In this document: in pieces, positions 1-11,276 of the stretch | Numbering within the stretch: position 1 is the first letter of the stretch | How the letters are laid out: every line of letters begins with the position of its first letter | Origin: Lumbricus rubellus | Lineage: Eukaryota; Annelida; Clitellata; Crassiclitellata; Lumbricidae | Direction of reading: 5' to 3' | DNA: 64,000 bases | NCBI GenBank assembly: GCA_945859605.1 | Contig: OX243817.1 | Span: 34,378,660-34,442,659, forward strand | Position numbers and translations under genes: made by a program | The notes under the pieces: generated by a model | The model's database searches: none | What the model was told of the DNA's origin: nothing | Seen by the model: only the letters and a program-made list of their open reading frames with translations

Positions 1-201
1 GAGCTCTTGTCACGCTGAGGGATCTGAATACAATGGAATTTGAGGAATTCGGCAAGAGAAGCTCAGAGGCATCGACTAGCCTAAAACCTGAATTTAATCA
101 ATTCGGAACTATGTTAAACGATCTATTCACTCGGTTGTTGTCTGGAAATCGTGTGCCACAGATTAGAAGTGTGTTTCTGGATAACCCAGACAGAGACGTC
201 G
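1..201 (+). CDS. Gene A, second-last exon (partial): C-terminal part of alpha/beta module
   Basis: Open from the window edge to a donor site (GTC G|gtaaga) at 201, phase 1. The encoded stretch around MEFEEFGKRSS...LFTRLLSG...VFLDNPDRDVG aligns with the ends of the exons at 12,072-12,494 (gene B) and 46,453-46,819 (gene C), which sit at the same place just before the propeller exon. It is therefore the tail of the second TRADD-N-like module of a third paralogue whose upstream exons lie outside the window. No start codon belongs to this exon; the Met at 33 is internal. The assignment rests on paralogue alignment and the conserved donor. Confidence 0.8.
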
Positions 202-324
202 GTAAGATACATCGAATCTATCTATCACATAACGACTGACTGACTATCTATCTATCACATAACGACTGACTGACTGACTGACTGACTGATTTACCATCAG
301 AAGGCCGAGAGAAGGCCTACATCT

Positions 325-600
325 GCAATTCTGCATCTTCATGTCGCTCAATTCGTTCTGCAAATCGTCTTGATCTTTTTGTTTCCAGGACTAGGAATAG
401 ACTAGGCTACTCTTTCCTAACATCGGGCGTTTGCTGTTGTTGGTCCTTCCATTTGGAATGACCTTTCACCCCCACTACGAACTAAACTATTGACGTTTTT
501 TCCTTATCAGTCTTTAAAAACATTTTCCTCCGAGTTTTTTTGTGCTGAGAGCGCCTCTGAATGGTCATTCTGCGAGAGGCGCTATATAAATGTATAGATA
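325..600 (+). mobile_element. LINE 3'-end remnant
   Basis: Conceptual translation in shifting frames recalls the C-terminus of LINE reverse transcriptases (a VSRTRNRLGYSFL-like stretch followed by a FHLEMTFHP-like one). It is followed by the tail motif gagcgcctctga...ggcgctatataaat. The same tail occurs near 52,430-52,480 and, in SINE form, near 54,035 and 58,540. Several stops and frameshifts show it is dead. The family (CR1/L2 or RTE type) is not resolved. Confidence 0.5.
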
Positions 601-744
601 CAATACGATACATAAGAGAGTAAATTGTAGGCTTTCTTTCGAGCAGAGTAGATAGCGATCGTAGCCTTCGTAGGCTATTTAAACTTGTGAAATTACATGA
701 AGGAATTTGAAGATAACTATTCGTTTGTGTGCCTTCTAGGCGCA

Positions 745-870
745 AAAATATCGAATAGTTTCGCTCCTTTTGCTGGTGCGCTCTTTTGATCGGCGTCCAT
801 TCAAACAGGCGGCTTTATAAGCGGCCCCCTTTTGAAGTCGCCTTTTTATAGGATGCCCCTTCATACTACA
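745..870 (+). repeat. Intronic repeat block shared with gene B
   Basis: Reiterated short units (ctcttttgatcggcg, ccttttgaagtcgcc, cctttttataggatgcccc) closely match 33,975-34,095. Both blocks lie a few hundred bases upstream of the propeller exon of their gene, so this is probably an intronic relic of the tandem duplication rather than an independent insertion. Confidence 0.55.
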
Positions 871-1126
871 GTACTGTAGGCATGTGATCCATATTTTGGA
901 ATTTGGATAATCGTGGTTCTGCATTGACTTCCCTCATTATTATCACCCATTTAAATTCAGCTCCTTTAATAACTGTGTGATATGCGTTCATGCTGTGAAT
1001 TGTAGCCTAATCAATAATTGTTCGTATTTTGTCATAGGCCAATAAGATGCCGTACGTTTGGTTATAAAATTGCTATCGAGCAAATATAATCATTAATGTA
1101 TCGCCAGTTATTTGTTTCTGTTTTAG

Positions 1127-1998
1127 TCCGTAAACTTTCCAAAGATTTTCCTGCAGTGAAGGATACAAGGATAGACGTTGGGAAACGAACTGTTCTCACC
1201 GCGGTGAAATTAGAGAACTGGATTTACGTTCTTTGTGAGAATCCAACCTCAGTTCTGGTTTTTGAAGAAGGAGACTTGACACAACCAAAAGAGGAACTGC
1301 CCGTTGAGGGAATCATTGACCCAGTCGATATGGTATCATCTAAAGAATCCAAATGTCTTTACATCACTGATAAGCGTAGCGCTAGCGTCTGGAAGATCAC
1401 TGTTTCAGCTTCGGAGAAAAAGGTCGATACGTGGCTGGAAGGTGGAGCAGGCGACCCGTTCACTCTGTCAGTGACCAACGATGGATGTTTATTGATGGTC
1501 AAACGAGGATCTCCATCCAGTCTTCTTGACATCTACCAACCAGATGCCCGGTTGATTCTCCAGCTGATACTTCCCTATCCCATATTTCGACCCAAGCATG
1601 CCGTGGAAACATCCAAGAGAAACTTTCTTGTGTCTTACGGTGTGTGGCGTGGACTTGAAGGAGTATTTGAGATTACAAAAGAAGGACAGATAATTTCACG
1701 TTTTCATTCGATGGTTGAACCGATTAAAGGCGCGAGTCCGCTTTTTGCTCGTGCTATTGCATCGGAGTTCCATGGATTGGACTATCTCGCCATAGACGAA
1801 GACGATTATGCATATATCTGTAGCTTGCCTAGTTCTCAGATCATGTGCTTCGATTCGCGACTTAATTTGGTAAGGGTCATCAGGAGGGAGCATGAGCTGT
1901 TGGCTCCTCTGCGAGTGCAATACGTGAAGCAGGAAAAGCAGCTTCTTGTAATCGATGGACAACGTCAGAACCTCGTCTTCATTTTTAGTGCACAGTGA
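1127..1998 (+). CDS. Gene A, terminal exon: NHL-like beta-propeller
   Basis: The single large exon starts after acceptor tctgttttag (1,125-1,126) in phase 1 and ends at TGA 1,996-1,998, giving about 290 residues. Repeated blades read as 'xxVyITDkxsaxVWKI', 'GDPFTLSVTNDGxLLMVKRG', 'HAVETSKxNFLVSYG', 'LDYLAIDEDDYAYIC' and 'RVQYVKQEKQLLVIDG', the pattern of NHL/SMP30-type six-bladed propellers such as those closing TRIM-NHL proteins. Homologous exons lie at 34,457-35,334 and 48,300-49,189. In such proteins the propeller usually binds a protein or RNA ligand. The ligand here is unknown. The reading frame is intact. Confidence 0.85.
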
Positions 1999-3247
1999 TC
2001 GTTGTTTTAATCAACAAACAGAGGTTCCATCAAGATACATCCGTCCATCAGTTGAAACTTTGTCTTATACCATTTCTGAACGTGTTCGGGACATATAATA
2101 TTTACTCTGTGGTATTATCAGGAACCGAAGTGTTAAAAACGTAGGCTATTCATGCAAGCAGAAACCAGGGAAGAGCGGGGCATAACGGGATACTTAAAGA
2201 CATGATTTAAGACTTCAATAATTGTTCTTCCCAATTGTTAAAAAATTAATCACTCTTTGGGTCAACATGTACTTCTCTTGGAATCCACACAGAAGAAAAG
2301 CACAATCTTCGTTAGCATGGGCATCATGGAGCATTCGCTCTTAATTAGGTCAACAGACTCAAATTTTGCATAAGAAATCAAACAATTCTGACTACATTAG
2401 CCACTATTTGGTGAGTCAATATTGACACCGTGGAAATGGTTTTTCATATATAATCTTTCAAATAGTTTTGACAATTATTTAATCAAGGCCGATTTGTTAA
2501 CGCATTTGGTTTAATTTTTTCCGGTCTTAGGCTTAGGCTACTTGTTCGAAAAACAGACCCGCCCAAAAATTGGGAGGGGGATTTCCCCCGGACCTCCGCC
2601 TCCTAGGCCTATGGTGCATAACATTTCTCAGTGGAAACACTCGATATTCATATGGTAGGCCTACGTTATAAAAATTATTCCCTTCACAGAGTCACCATAT
2701 TGTCTCTGAGTTACCATACGGGTTCATAGGCCCTTTGGAGTGGAATTAGAGCTAATTAAGGACAGCATGCGCGTGCAAAGTCGATAAAAGCTGCCATAGA
2801 CATTAGGCATATGGCCAACAATAGAAAAATGCAACATCCACCAACTCTATTTCTCATACCGAGCCATGTAGCCTGATGTAGACCTACGTTGCCTTGCAGG
2901 TTTGATTTCGCAGAAGCTTTGCCTTCGTTGATGCTGAGGTCTGAAACAAACTTCATCATATAACTACAGCTGAGCTACTGATCAGTCTCAGTCTTCTCTG
3001 GTCGGCAAAGTTTAATCTATCCTGTTTAATCGCGGTTCTCCTTTTTTGTAAAAATAACCAGAGGGTCGATGCCATACCATCGAAAATGTTAAAACGTATG
3101 CACTTACACTTTGTCGGAACGGAAGCGCTGCTGGCTAGTTTCTTAGGGCAAGGCTAGCCAATTTTTAAGCCCTGTTAACCAACACAGTTGCGCTTAACAA
3201 ATTTTATTTTTTTTATGTTTTGTCATGATGATGATGGGCCTTTCCTT
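1999..3247. other. Intergenic region between genes A and B
   Basis: No credible exon is seen on either strand; short open frames here lack splice context. The region contains several TAGGCCTA/TAGGCTA motifs and a G/C-rich patch near 2,560-2,610 that may be an old transposon end. No recognisable promoter element is seen. Confidence 0.5.
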
Positions 3248-3550
3248 AGCTTGAACCTGTGGAGGTTTGTTTTGATACCCGTATGCGACAACAAAAGCGA
3301 AACTAAAATATTTTGATACCGTCTTTTTGTCAATAAAGCTAGACAGCATCGAGGAATATACAATGTCCGTTCAAACTTTCAAAGCAGTATAATAGCCTAT
3401 ATGGGCTTGAAAACAGCACCAACGCAAAAACTGAAGCACAAGCATAGATTAGACTTCGCTATTATAGGCCCTAGGCCTATAACCCGCTTTCGATATCAGG
3501 CCTTTAACCACGCATACGGGTATCAAAACAAACCTCCAGAGGTTCAAGCT
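3248..3550. repeat. Short inverted-repeat element (MITE-like) just upstream of gene B
   Basis: A 40-base arm (3,248-3,287, beginning agcttgaacc and ending cccgtatgcg) is repeated in inverted orientation at 3,511-3,550 with one mismatch. The 303-bp unit could form a hairpin and lies 26 bases before the ATG of gene B, so it probably overlaps the promoter or 5' UTR. No convincing target-site duplication was found, and the superfamily is unassigned. Confidence 0.65.
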
Positions 3551-3576
3551 ATAAGTCTTATAATTATCAGGTTAAA

Positions 3577-3655
3577 ATGGCGAGTAGGGAACCTGAAGGT
3601 GACGGCGATACGGACAATATGGATACGTCAGAAAATCCAGTCAGTTACTCGACAG
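3577..3655 (+). CDS. Gene B exon 1: acidic N-terminus with start codon
   Basis: ATG (3,577) opens MASREPEGDGDTDNMDTS..., a short acidic leader that ends at donor ACAG|gtaggc in phase 1. It joins in frame to the first CARD exon at 5,342. Gene C has an equivalent exon (38,349-38,418: METGSNEGDKTKEEPM...). The donor itself is part of a gtaggctac motif, a short sequence very common in this window. Confidence 0.7.
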
Positions 3656-5341
3656 GTAGGCTACGTTGGACCTTTCGTTTCAACTGAAGATCCTTATAAG
3701 AGGTTTGATAAAACGGTAGGCCTACACGGGAGACTTCTAGATCAGAGGGCCCAGTATCCATAAGTGAAGTTTGAAACGGTGTTTGATTCCATTTGTACTG
3801 TAACAGTTCTGACGTAAAGCTTCCAGCGACTATGGAACCCAGGGAGCGACACAAGCCGACTTGTTTCATGTGATGTAGCCTACCCCGGAAATTTGTCGGG
3901 AAGATGTCAGCCTTTGGTCGGGCTACTTTTCCAATGCATGAACTGCAATATTAGGAAGGAATCTACTGTTCTCAACGCATGAAATGGTGGCTAGAGCGCT
4001 GGACTGCCAAGCAGGGAATCTGGGATAATGACGTGGTGGGCTTAAACTGGCGTTTGTCTAGTTGAGTGATTTTAACCTAGACCTATGCAGGCGTAGGGCT
4101 GGTATAAGCAACGAAAAAAGGCAAGACATAAAATAAACATAGGTTTACATGTACGCTATGACTATGAAAGGAAAGATTTAAAATGTAACGGGTAGGCTAT
4201 TCAAGATGTCCGTATGTCTGGCGTAAGACTGACAGACGGAAAGAAGAGTCAAGAGCTGACCAGACTTAGGCGTAGGCTAGGCTACAGGTCACACAGGCGT
4301 TTCCATGTTGTCCATCGACGACGACTAATATATAGAGTGACATTTGAAGAGGACCTTGACTCTTGGACGTGATCTTATATTGCTCGCACACGAGTCCACG
4401 AAAAAACAAACTTTATAGGCCTACCAAACATTGGCCTAAGCTGCTGCGGTCTGGTTTCAAACACTAGATTCAGCTATTGGGTTTTGACACTGGCAGCTGG
4501 TAGGCTACCATAAAAATGTGCTTATTAACTTAACCCAGAAATAAATTTATGAGGAATTTTGCCCTCACAAATTTAGAGACACAGTGGTCTGTTGGCAACA
4601 TATTTGGCAGATGACCAGTGACCATGTACATTCGGAGTTTCCACCTGAGAAAGTCATCAGATGTCAATCAATCAATCAATCAATTAATCAACCAATCAAT
4701 CAATCAATCTTTTCATTGAAACCTTTGCCAAAAACAACAACCTGATAGCACAGTAAAAGCAGTAAAAGCAGTATCGTAAAAAAACACAAATTGGCACATA
4801 GGTGACAAGGGACCCCAAAAGGGATAATAATCCCGCTAAGGAGGGACCCCAATTACCAAGAATTAAACAAATACGGATAGATCAGCAGTTAAACCAAGTT
4901 CATTGACTGTGCAACTCACGCAAATGAATGTAATAAAGCATGCAGATTGATTCTTAAGTCTTAACTAGAGCTTAACTAACAGACTTAACTACTGACTATT
5001 GACCAGCATAAACTTATAAACTTTGTTTTTCAACGGCTAAATGCGATCGCAACAGTTTTTTAAACATTAAAAAATTAGGTGCCTCTTTTATGTTTAGGCC
5101 TAATGGAAGTGAGTTAAAGATGTTTGGCCACATATACCTTTGTCACCAAGTGATCCAAGTGATTTGGTACCAGAGTAAGCTGAGAAGTAAAGTGACCGTA
5201 GGCCTACATGTCTCCCTAAGCCTCAATATCGGACACGGTAGGCCTACTGTTTCTATGGTTTTTAGTTAATATTTTGTTATAAACCGTTACGCTGCTGCAA
5301 GAAAAGCTGAACTTTCTGTTGGTATTCTTCTGCGATTTTAG
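3656..5341 (+). other. Intron 1 of gene B
   Basis: The intron runs from gtaggc to an acceptor (gcgattttag). It contains many TAGGCCTA/TAGGCTA motifs and an imperfect (AATC)n run at about 4,662-4,708. No coding sequence is recognised. Confidence 0.6.
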
Positions 5342-5623
5342 TTGCATCCGATGTATTTCGCGTAAACCTGGAAAGACATCGAGTGTTTGTTGAAGGGCGA
5401 ATGGATCCAGACCACGGTATCGTCGATCGATTGCAAGAAACTGAGGCAGTAGATTATAATCAAGTCCAGATCATTTGCGCTGAAAGAGTGGCCTTCATGA
5501 GGAGCAGACAGATTCTGGGCATCATTTTAGAAGAAAATGCATCGGAGAAGATTCCACAATTCTGCCAAGCTCTGAAAGACACTAAACAAGAACACTTGCT
5601 CAATTATGTGAAAGCCAATGGAG
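5342..5623 (+). CDS. Gene B exon 2: first CARD
   Basis: Bounded by acceptor gcgattttag and donor GGA G|gtgaat; 282 nt, phase 1 at both ends. The translation carries the CARD signature: LERHRVFVEGRMDPDHGIVDRL, then QVQIICAERVAFMRSRQIL, and finally FCQALKDTKQEHLLNYV. The exon of gene C at 38,983-39,264 is the same length and clearly homologous. CARD domains oligomerise with partner CARDs in caspase, RIP-kinase or NF-kB pathways. Which partner is used here is unknown. Confidence 0.88.
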
Positions 5624-5751
5624 GTGAATAGGTTTATTATTAATTTTTATGAGGCCATTGACAGAGTTCTCATTTTGACTTTCTCTGTTTATCGATCTAT
5701 CTCGCAGTAATAAAAAAATTAACCGTAGGCTATTTAAAGTAATAGGCTATA

Positions 5752-6925
5752 CAGGGTGCGCCAAAAAAGATCCCCCCCAAGACTTTTGCCAATATCTTGA
5801 CCAAAAGCAAGAATTTCCAAATGAAATTTTACAGGCTTATAGACAATTCATATTTACACATTATGGCGAAATTTCCTCAAAATATTTCAAACACAACCAA
5901 AGTTATGTCGCTTTTAGGGAGGTCACCCACCGTTTTTTGACGATTCAAAAACGCGACGCAGCAAAAAGTCACGAAAAAACCATCTCATTATTTTGGCGAA
6001 TATCTTAGCCAAAAGTAAGAATATTGATATGAAATTTCACAGACGTAAAGACAATTCATATCGGCATATGATGGTAAAAATTCATCAAACTATTTGTAAC
6101 AGAACAAAAGTTATACCACCTTTAGTGAGGCCACCCCCAATTTTTGACAATTCAAAGACGTAACGCAGCAAAAACACGATTTTATTATGTCTCATCTCAA
6201 ATAATTATTATCAAATAGCCTTGATATTGACCGATGATCATTATTATTACTATTTAAAAAAGAAACAGGGTACCAGCGTAGCTGCACGTCACTGAGAAGT
6301 CACTTAGCAAGATGAAATCAAATTCTTAAAATAAGAAATAATAAGGAATCTGTCAGATAATCAACATGTCCATCAAGAACTCTGCATAGAGACTCAAAAT
6401 AAGGTTTGGCACGGGTGGAGGGCACATTGAATACAAGTTGTGAAGCACTACCAAGTTCATATGGCAACAGTTATTTGAGATGAGACTTGATAAAATCACA
6501 TTTTTGTTACTTTTTGTTGCGTTACGTGTTTGAATCGTAAAAAAACGGTGGGTGGCCTTCGTAAAAGTGGCATAACGTCTGTTACGTTTGACATATTTTG
6601 ATGAAATTCGGTCATAATGTGTAGATATGAATTGTCCTTACGCCTGTAAAATTTCATTTAGAAATTCTTACTTCTGGCCAAGATATTGGCAAAAAACCTC
6701 GTTTTCGTTGCGTCGTTTCGTTTTTGAATCGTCAAAAAACAGTGGGTGACCTCCCTAAAAGTGGCATAACTTTTGTTCGGTTCTAAATATTTTGATGAAA
6801 TCTGGTCATCATATGTAAATATGAATTGTCTATAAGACTGTAAAATTTTATTTAGAAATGTTTACTTTTGGCCAAGATATTGGTAAAAAACCTAGGGGGG
6901 GGGGGGTCTTTTTTGGCGCACCCTG
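5752..6925. mobile_element. Tc1/mariner-type long-inverted-repeat MITE
   Basis: The element is flanked by TA duplications (5,750-5,751 and 6,926-6,927). The ends are CAGGGTGCGCCAAAAAAGA and its reverse complement, followed by a run of C or G. Nearly the whole 1,174 bp is one imperfect inverted repeat: arms of about 450 bp, each containing a roughly 225-bp unit twice (ccaatatcttg.ccaaaag...), around a spacer at about 6,205-6,470. No transposase remains. It lies in intron 2 of gene B, so the pre-mRNA would contain a long double-stranded hairpin. Confidence 0.85.
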
Positions 6926-7202
6926 TAGATGAATGAAGGAATGAAAGAATGTACGAATTAATTTATTAAAATGAATTTATTAATTTCTTGTTTTTATGCT
7001 CACTTACATGATTTATTGATTGACCAATATGAATTCTAAGTTAAGCGAACCTCGCTATTTCACCTGACCGCAATATTATTCGTTGTTTTGCGCTGACTTC
7101 TTCATCTATTCGCTCCATGTCCATCGTGCTAATGAACTAGCGTTGCTTGGTAATATTAATTAAACTATGAACTAAACACTCAATATTTTTCCTGTTTTAC
7201 AG

Positions 7203-7511
7203 AGTACAATGCACAGTTTGTAGGCGACTGGCCTCTGGGCAAAAGGGAAATTAACATAATCGACAAGAACTTGACGTTTTTAAAGGAGAAGCTGGACACC
7301 ACCGGTGGGTTGTTACCCGAAATGCTAAAGCATAACACTATCACGCGGTGGCAAAAACAAAGCATTTCCAAGCATACAAGCGATTATGAAAGAAATACGG
7401 CTCTACTGGACATCATTCGACGAGGCAGTCTATCCGAGTACAAGAACACTATCGACAGACTTGAGGACACGAATCAAACGCATGTTGCTGCAATTCTGAG
7501 GGAAGGAGGCG
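7203..7511 (+). CDS. Gene B exon 3: second CARD
   Basis: The acceptor is cctgttttacag and the donor GGC G|gtaagt; 309 nt, phase 1-1. The encoded helices include EYNAQFVGDWPLGKREINII, ...LTFLKEKLDTTGGLLPEML, ...NTALLDIIRRGSLSEYKN and the closing DTNQTHVAAIL, matching the CARD/death-fold pattern. The gene C counterpart at 39,995-40,303 has identical length and phase. It sits directly after the first CARD, giving a tandem CARD pair as in some RIG-I-like and mollusc/echinoderm adaptors. Confidence 0.87.
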
Positions 7512-7914
7512 GTAAGTATTTTGGCATAAATTATTGATGTTCGCACCTCAAAGCTATTCTGTAAGTTACACGTGAAACTGGGTACTTTGGCTGAACCATA
7601 TTCTTAACTTAGAGTACAAAGCTGTAGTAGTCAAGTCTCGTCGTCAGAAGAAGGCTGCGTTACTGCGTAGGCCTATCAGTAGCCTATTCTAACGATGTAG
7701 AAAAGCCATAGAAAGCGAAGCGGTCAGGTTCTTCTAAGGTGAAATTTATAATGCCTGATTTAAAAAAAATTATATTTAATATTTAATGCTTTGCTAACGT
7801 CTTACCTGACATCGCACTTCAATTTAACTTTGGTGACGCACGTTTCATTTAACTCGTCAACCGTATTTTTCGTTAAATAATTGAATTAAAATACTAAGCA
7901 TAATCTCTTTGCAG

Positions 7915-8289
7915 CTATTGTACAATTGCGTGCGTCTACTGCTGGGACAGTACCAACAATCACAGAAGGCGAAGCGGAAATCGTTACACAGCTGTTGAGC
8001 GTCGGTCCAATGCAAGCGAAGTCTCCGAAAGAACAAGCGCATCTTCTAGAGCTTGCACAACTGAAGATCTTGGGATTAATTGATGCTGCTGTCACCGAAA
8101 GCATCGGTTTATTTTTCCACTGCAAAACGTTGTCGGATTTTCTCCGTCTGGTGAAGATGTTGGAAACTAAGGAACTGCAACAAATCGTAGAGGTCATTTA
8201 CAATAAATTCATTCCAAGTCCAACAAAGATAGAGGTGAGACTTACATGGAATGAGGATGAATTCAACAATGTCAGACGCTACCTTGAAG
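7915..8289 (+). CDS. Gene B exon 4: first TRADD-N-like alpha/beta module
   Basis: The acceptor is taatctctttgcag and the donor CTT GAA G|gtcagc; 375 nt, phase 1-1. After an acidic/helical start, the core reads IGLFFHCKTLSDFLRLVKML, then ELQQIVEVIYNKFI, then a beta-like IEVRLTWNEDEFNNV. A strand ending in a Cys (FFHC), a leucine-rich helix and a final strand resemble the N-terminal domain of TRADD and its invertebrate relatives. This is a pattern judgement, not a search result. Gene C has the same exon at 40,691-41,062. Confidence 0.78.
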
Positions 8290-9108
8290 GTCAGCCTACG
8301 TACATTCTTTGAAAAGTTAAAAAATTAATATCCTGCCAATCCACGTGTGTGAGTGTTAGTATTCGACCCACATGCAACTCATATTATACAACTAGCCAAT
8401 AGGTAGCCTAGTTACTGTAGCTTAGCCTACTTGAGCAATGAGCAGGATGGGATTTTTTGGGCGAACAATGTTATGCAATGATAGATATAAAAATACATAA
8501 TTTTATGAACTTGCCATTATGATTTCTGCGTAAACTAATTGATGAGTAGTTAATTGCTAAGGTCAAAGGTCAATCTCTTGGACTACGTGTTTAAAAATCT
8601 CTTTAAAAGTAGGCCTATAACAGCTTCTATTGGTAGGCCTATCCAATTAGGTCTGCTTCTATAGCGTCATTGTCCTATTGCTAAAGACACCTCCAGTTGA
8701 TGGTCACTCTGAATGAAACCATAATAAAACAAAATCACAATTCACCTTAAAACCGATCGAAATCCAGTGGATCAGGGAAAGTGAAAGCAAGATACCGTGC
8801 ATGCTAGAAAAAAGAGCGGCACATGTGTATATAGGCTATTCTGACGATGCTGTTGATAAATTTACGCCACTGACAGAATGATAAGGCCATGAGTTTTTAC
8901 ACCGAAAAGTTAAAGTGTTTTATAGAAATTGTTTGCTGTGTTTTAAACAGAAATGGAATCTATCCATCCTCAAAGCCAAGTTGCACCAGGTGGTATGTAG
9001 CAACTTTTGCCCGTGTCAGATCGTCTGTAAATTCTATTCTTTGTCGGGAGTCGGGAGTTGGACTTTTTGAAGTGGTTTTAAACGGTATTTGTTGAGGAAT
9101 GTAGACCC

Positions 9109-9308
9109 NNNNNNNNNNNNNNNNNNNNNNNNNNNNNNNNNNNNNNNNNNNNNNNNNNNNNNNNNNNNNNNNNNNNNNNNNNNNNNNNNNNNNNNNNNNN
9201 NNNNNNNNNNNNNNNNNNNNNNNNNNNNNNNNNNNNNNNNNNNNNNNNNNNNNNNNNNNNNNNNNNNNNNNNNNNNNNNNNNNNNNNNNNNNNNNNNNNN
9301 NNNNNNNN
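9109..9308. other. Assembly gap (200 N)
   Basis: Exactly 200 ambiguous bases, a conventional placeholder for a gap of unknown true size. Confidence 0.98.
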
Positions 9309-9543
9309 AACATTTCTTTCCCCGAAAAAAACTCAATCGTTTCCACAAAAAGTGAACTTTGCAATCCGTTTGCCCGCCATTTGCAAATTGAACGAAACAG
9401 CAGGGCTGCCAGATTTCAGACACAGCAGACGAAACATCAATGAGCTCGCGTACTGTGACGTCATAAGCGAGTCGCAAAATAATTTTCGAAAGCGGCGGGG
9501 GACGTCTTTTCTGCCACAGCAAAGCGTGGCTGGGAACAGCTAG
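9309..9543 (+). mobile_element. Helitron 3' terminus (5' end not located)
   Basis: The sequence ends with the short hairpin gccacagcaaagcgtggc, then tgggaacagCTAG followed by T, the typical Helitron 3' end (hairpin about ten bases before CTRR, target T). The 5' TC end is not seen and may lie in or beyond the N gap, so the start given is simply the first base after the gap. Confidence 0.6.
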
Positions 9544-10176
9544 TATTATATAAATATAATACAATATTGGCGACTTTCGCTGCTGTAGTAACTCTAAAAG
9601 TATTAGCAATCCTTGAGATGGGTTATATTGAGTCTGGGTCATTGTTTTGTTCCTGTAAGACAGCACTCCACTTTTTTTTCTAGTAGACCTACATTCTTTA
9701 GGTGAACATGTAGGTCCTCTTGTAACTCCTTCGTAATGTACCGGTACCACACAAGATGTATATGTCATGAGCCATCAGCTGTTTTGTGGGCAGCACATGT
9801 GTAATTGTGTATATAATTAGTCAATAACATTATGTTCGTGTGCTCTGGTACCTGTAACCTATAATATTTTCGACTCACATTTTTTTGACCACTCAAACAC
9901 TGATTCGATATTTTATATTAAGTCAAGTGAGCATAATTATAGTGAAAGCTCATAGTGTCTACTCTGAGTTTTGTCAGCTGCAGCCTAACTAAACATGATA
10001 CATAAGAGATATATGAAAAACAATTTGGCTCAGTTTTTTTAACAACGGTGTATAATAATTATTATAAAAAAAATTATATGTACATATTCGCTGCGATACA
10101 TTCCCAATATCTCGCCAATGGCACTCGGTCCTTGAAAATATTTAGGGCTATGCTTTTTTGCTGTTCCTTTTAGCAG

Positions 10177-10227
10177 GACCATCTCAACCAAGAGCCTCTG
10201 AAACACGAATTGGTTTACTCCATCCAG
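10177..10227 (+). CDS. Gene B exon 5 (candidate small linker exon)
   Basis: A strong pyrimidine tract (gcttttttgctgttccttttag) precedes a tandem acceptor tagcag. From 10,177 the 51 nt encode GPSQPRASETRIGLLHP in the gene's phase-1 frame and end at CCA G|gtcaga. Using the first AG would add one codon (a NAGNAG acceptor). Length divisible by three and correct phase support it. There is no matching exon in gene C. Confidence 0.5.
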
Positions 10228-10625
10228 GTCAGAAATTTTTGCCTTTTGTTCACAAACTGTCTCGACGCATGGGAATTATAGAGTAGGCGATATCGATTTT
10301 TCAGTTAAAACAAACTTCAATTTGGCTTACGGGTAGGCTAGTTAGAAGTCTGAAAATTTTGATAATGAATTGTTGGCCCAATAAGCCTTGCTTGCTTTAT
10401 AGGTATATTAGCCTAAACTTATACTTTTGTTCGTCATCCCAATACCATTTTTTTCCCAAAACGTCGTTCTAAATCCTAATGGGAAATCTAACCTTTATTG
10501 TAAATGACTAATTCTTTATTGTTCGCGCTACTTATACAAGGCCTCAAGGCCTACCATTCAAGCCTCACCAGTGAAATTTATTCAACATTTTGAGCTTTTT
10601 TTATTTGTTTGCTCTAACACTATAG

Positions 10626-10718
10626 ATAGATCTAGCATAGATGAACCGAAGGATCCAGAAAAGATTCCAGAAGGTGCTTTGGTGGATACAGAGTTTCAGA
10701 AATTGATAGAAAGTAAAG
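10626..10718 (+). CDS. Gene B exon 6: linker exon
   Basis: The acceptor is gctctaacactatag and the donor AAA G|gtaatt; 93 nt, phase 1-1. It encodes a charged linker (DRSSIDEPKDPEKIPEGAL..., ending LIESK). It connects the first alpha/beta module to the third CARD. Gene C uses four very short exons in the same position. Confidence 0.68.
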
Positions 10719-11276
10719 GTAATTTGAAAATTATATTAAGTAGGGCCTACCCTGTAAACCTTCTATTCTACAAATGTTAGTTCACTTGGTTGTCTATGTT
10801 GCCAGTAGTCGAAAATCCAAATAAATGAGCTTCGACGAAAATACAGCACACTTCCAAACACAACTGATGTTATTGCGCTGGATTAATAATCTACCATATT
10901 TTGCGCATTTAAAATGTGGATTGTGCAATATAAGCCTATAATACATGTACCCACGAATCAATGACAAGCACATGGCTTAAAATCCGATACAATATGCGCA
11001 TATTTTCCGATCTAAATTTTATGCTGGCCAGATGCTCCTCTCGCTCAGAGCAGAATTCATGCAGTCAAGTATGTTATAGACCCTAAGCTTATAGGATGTT
11101 TAAATTTTTAAGTGTCTTCTAGGAATTGTCGTTCGTGTAATCCTGTTACATTACATTATACATGTAATAACAAGAGCTAAAGAATCAGGAGTTAAAGAGA
11201 GACTCAACCGTTCTAGGCAAATTATCCGAGACAAATCAGATTTTTGATAAGATTCAGGCCTAATGCACTTTTTCAG

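Larger units (their letters stand above)
202..1126 (+). other. Last intron of gene A
   Basis: The intron runs from donor gtaaga to an acceptor (tctgttttag). It begins with a short duplicated block containing ctatctatcacataacg and GACT repeats (about 210-290). It then holds a LINE 3' remnant (about 325-600) and a repeat block (about 745-870) that recurs in the matching intron of gene B. No other coding sequence is seen. Confidence 0.7.
8290..10176 (+). other. Intron of gene B with assembly gap and Helitron end
   Basis: The interval contains TAGGCCTA motifs near 8,610-8,640, exactly 200 N at 9,109-9,308 and a Helitron 3' terminus ending at 9,543. The reverse-strand open frames across the N run have no support. 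An exon could be hidden in the gap. Confidence 0.6.

Noticed and set aside
9034..9768. Long open frames across the N run
   Set aside because: Unknown bases are read as open. Flanks show no coding pattern.
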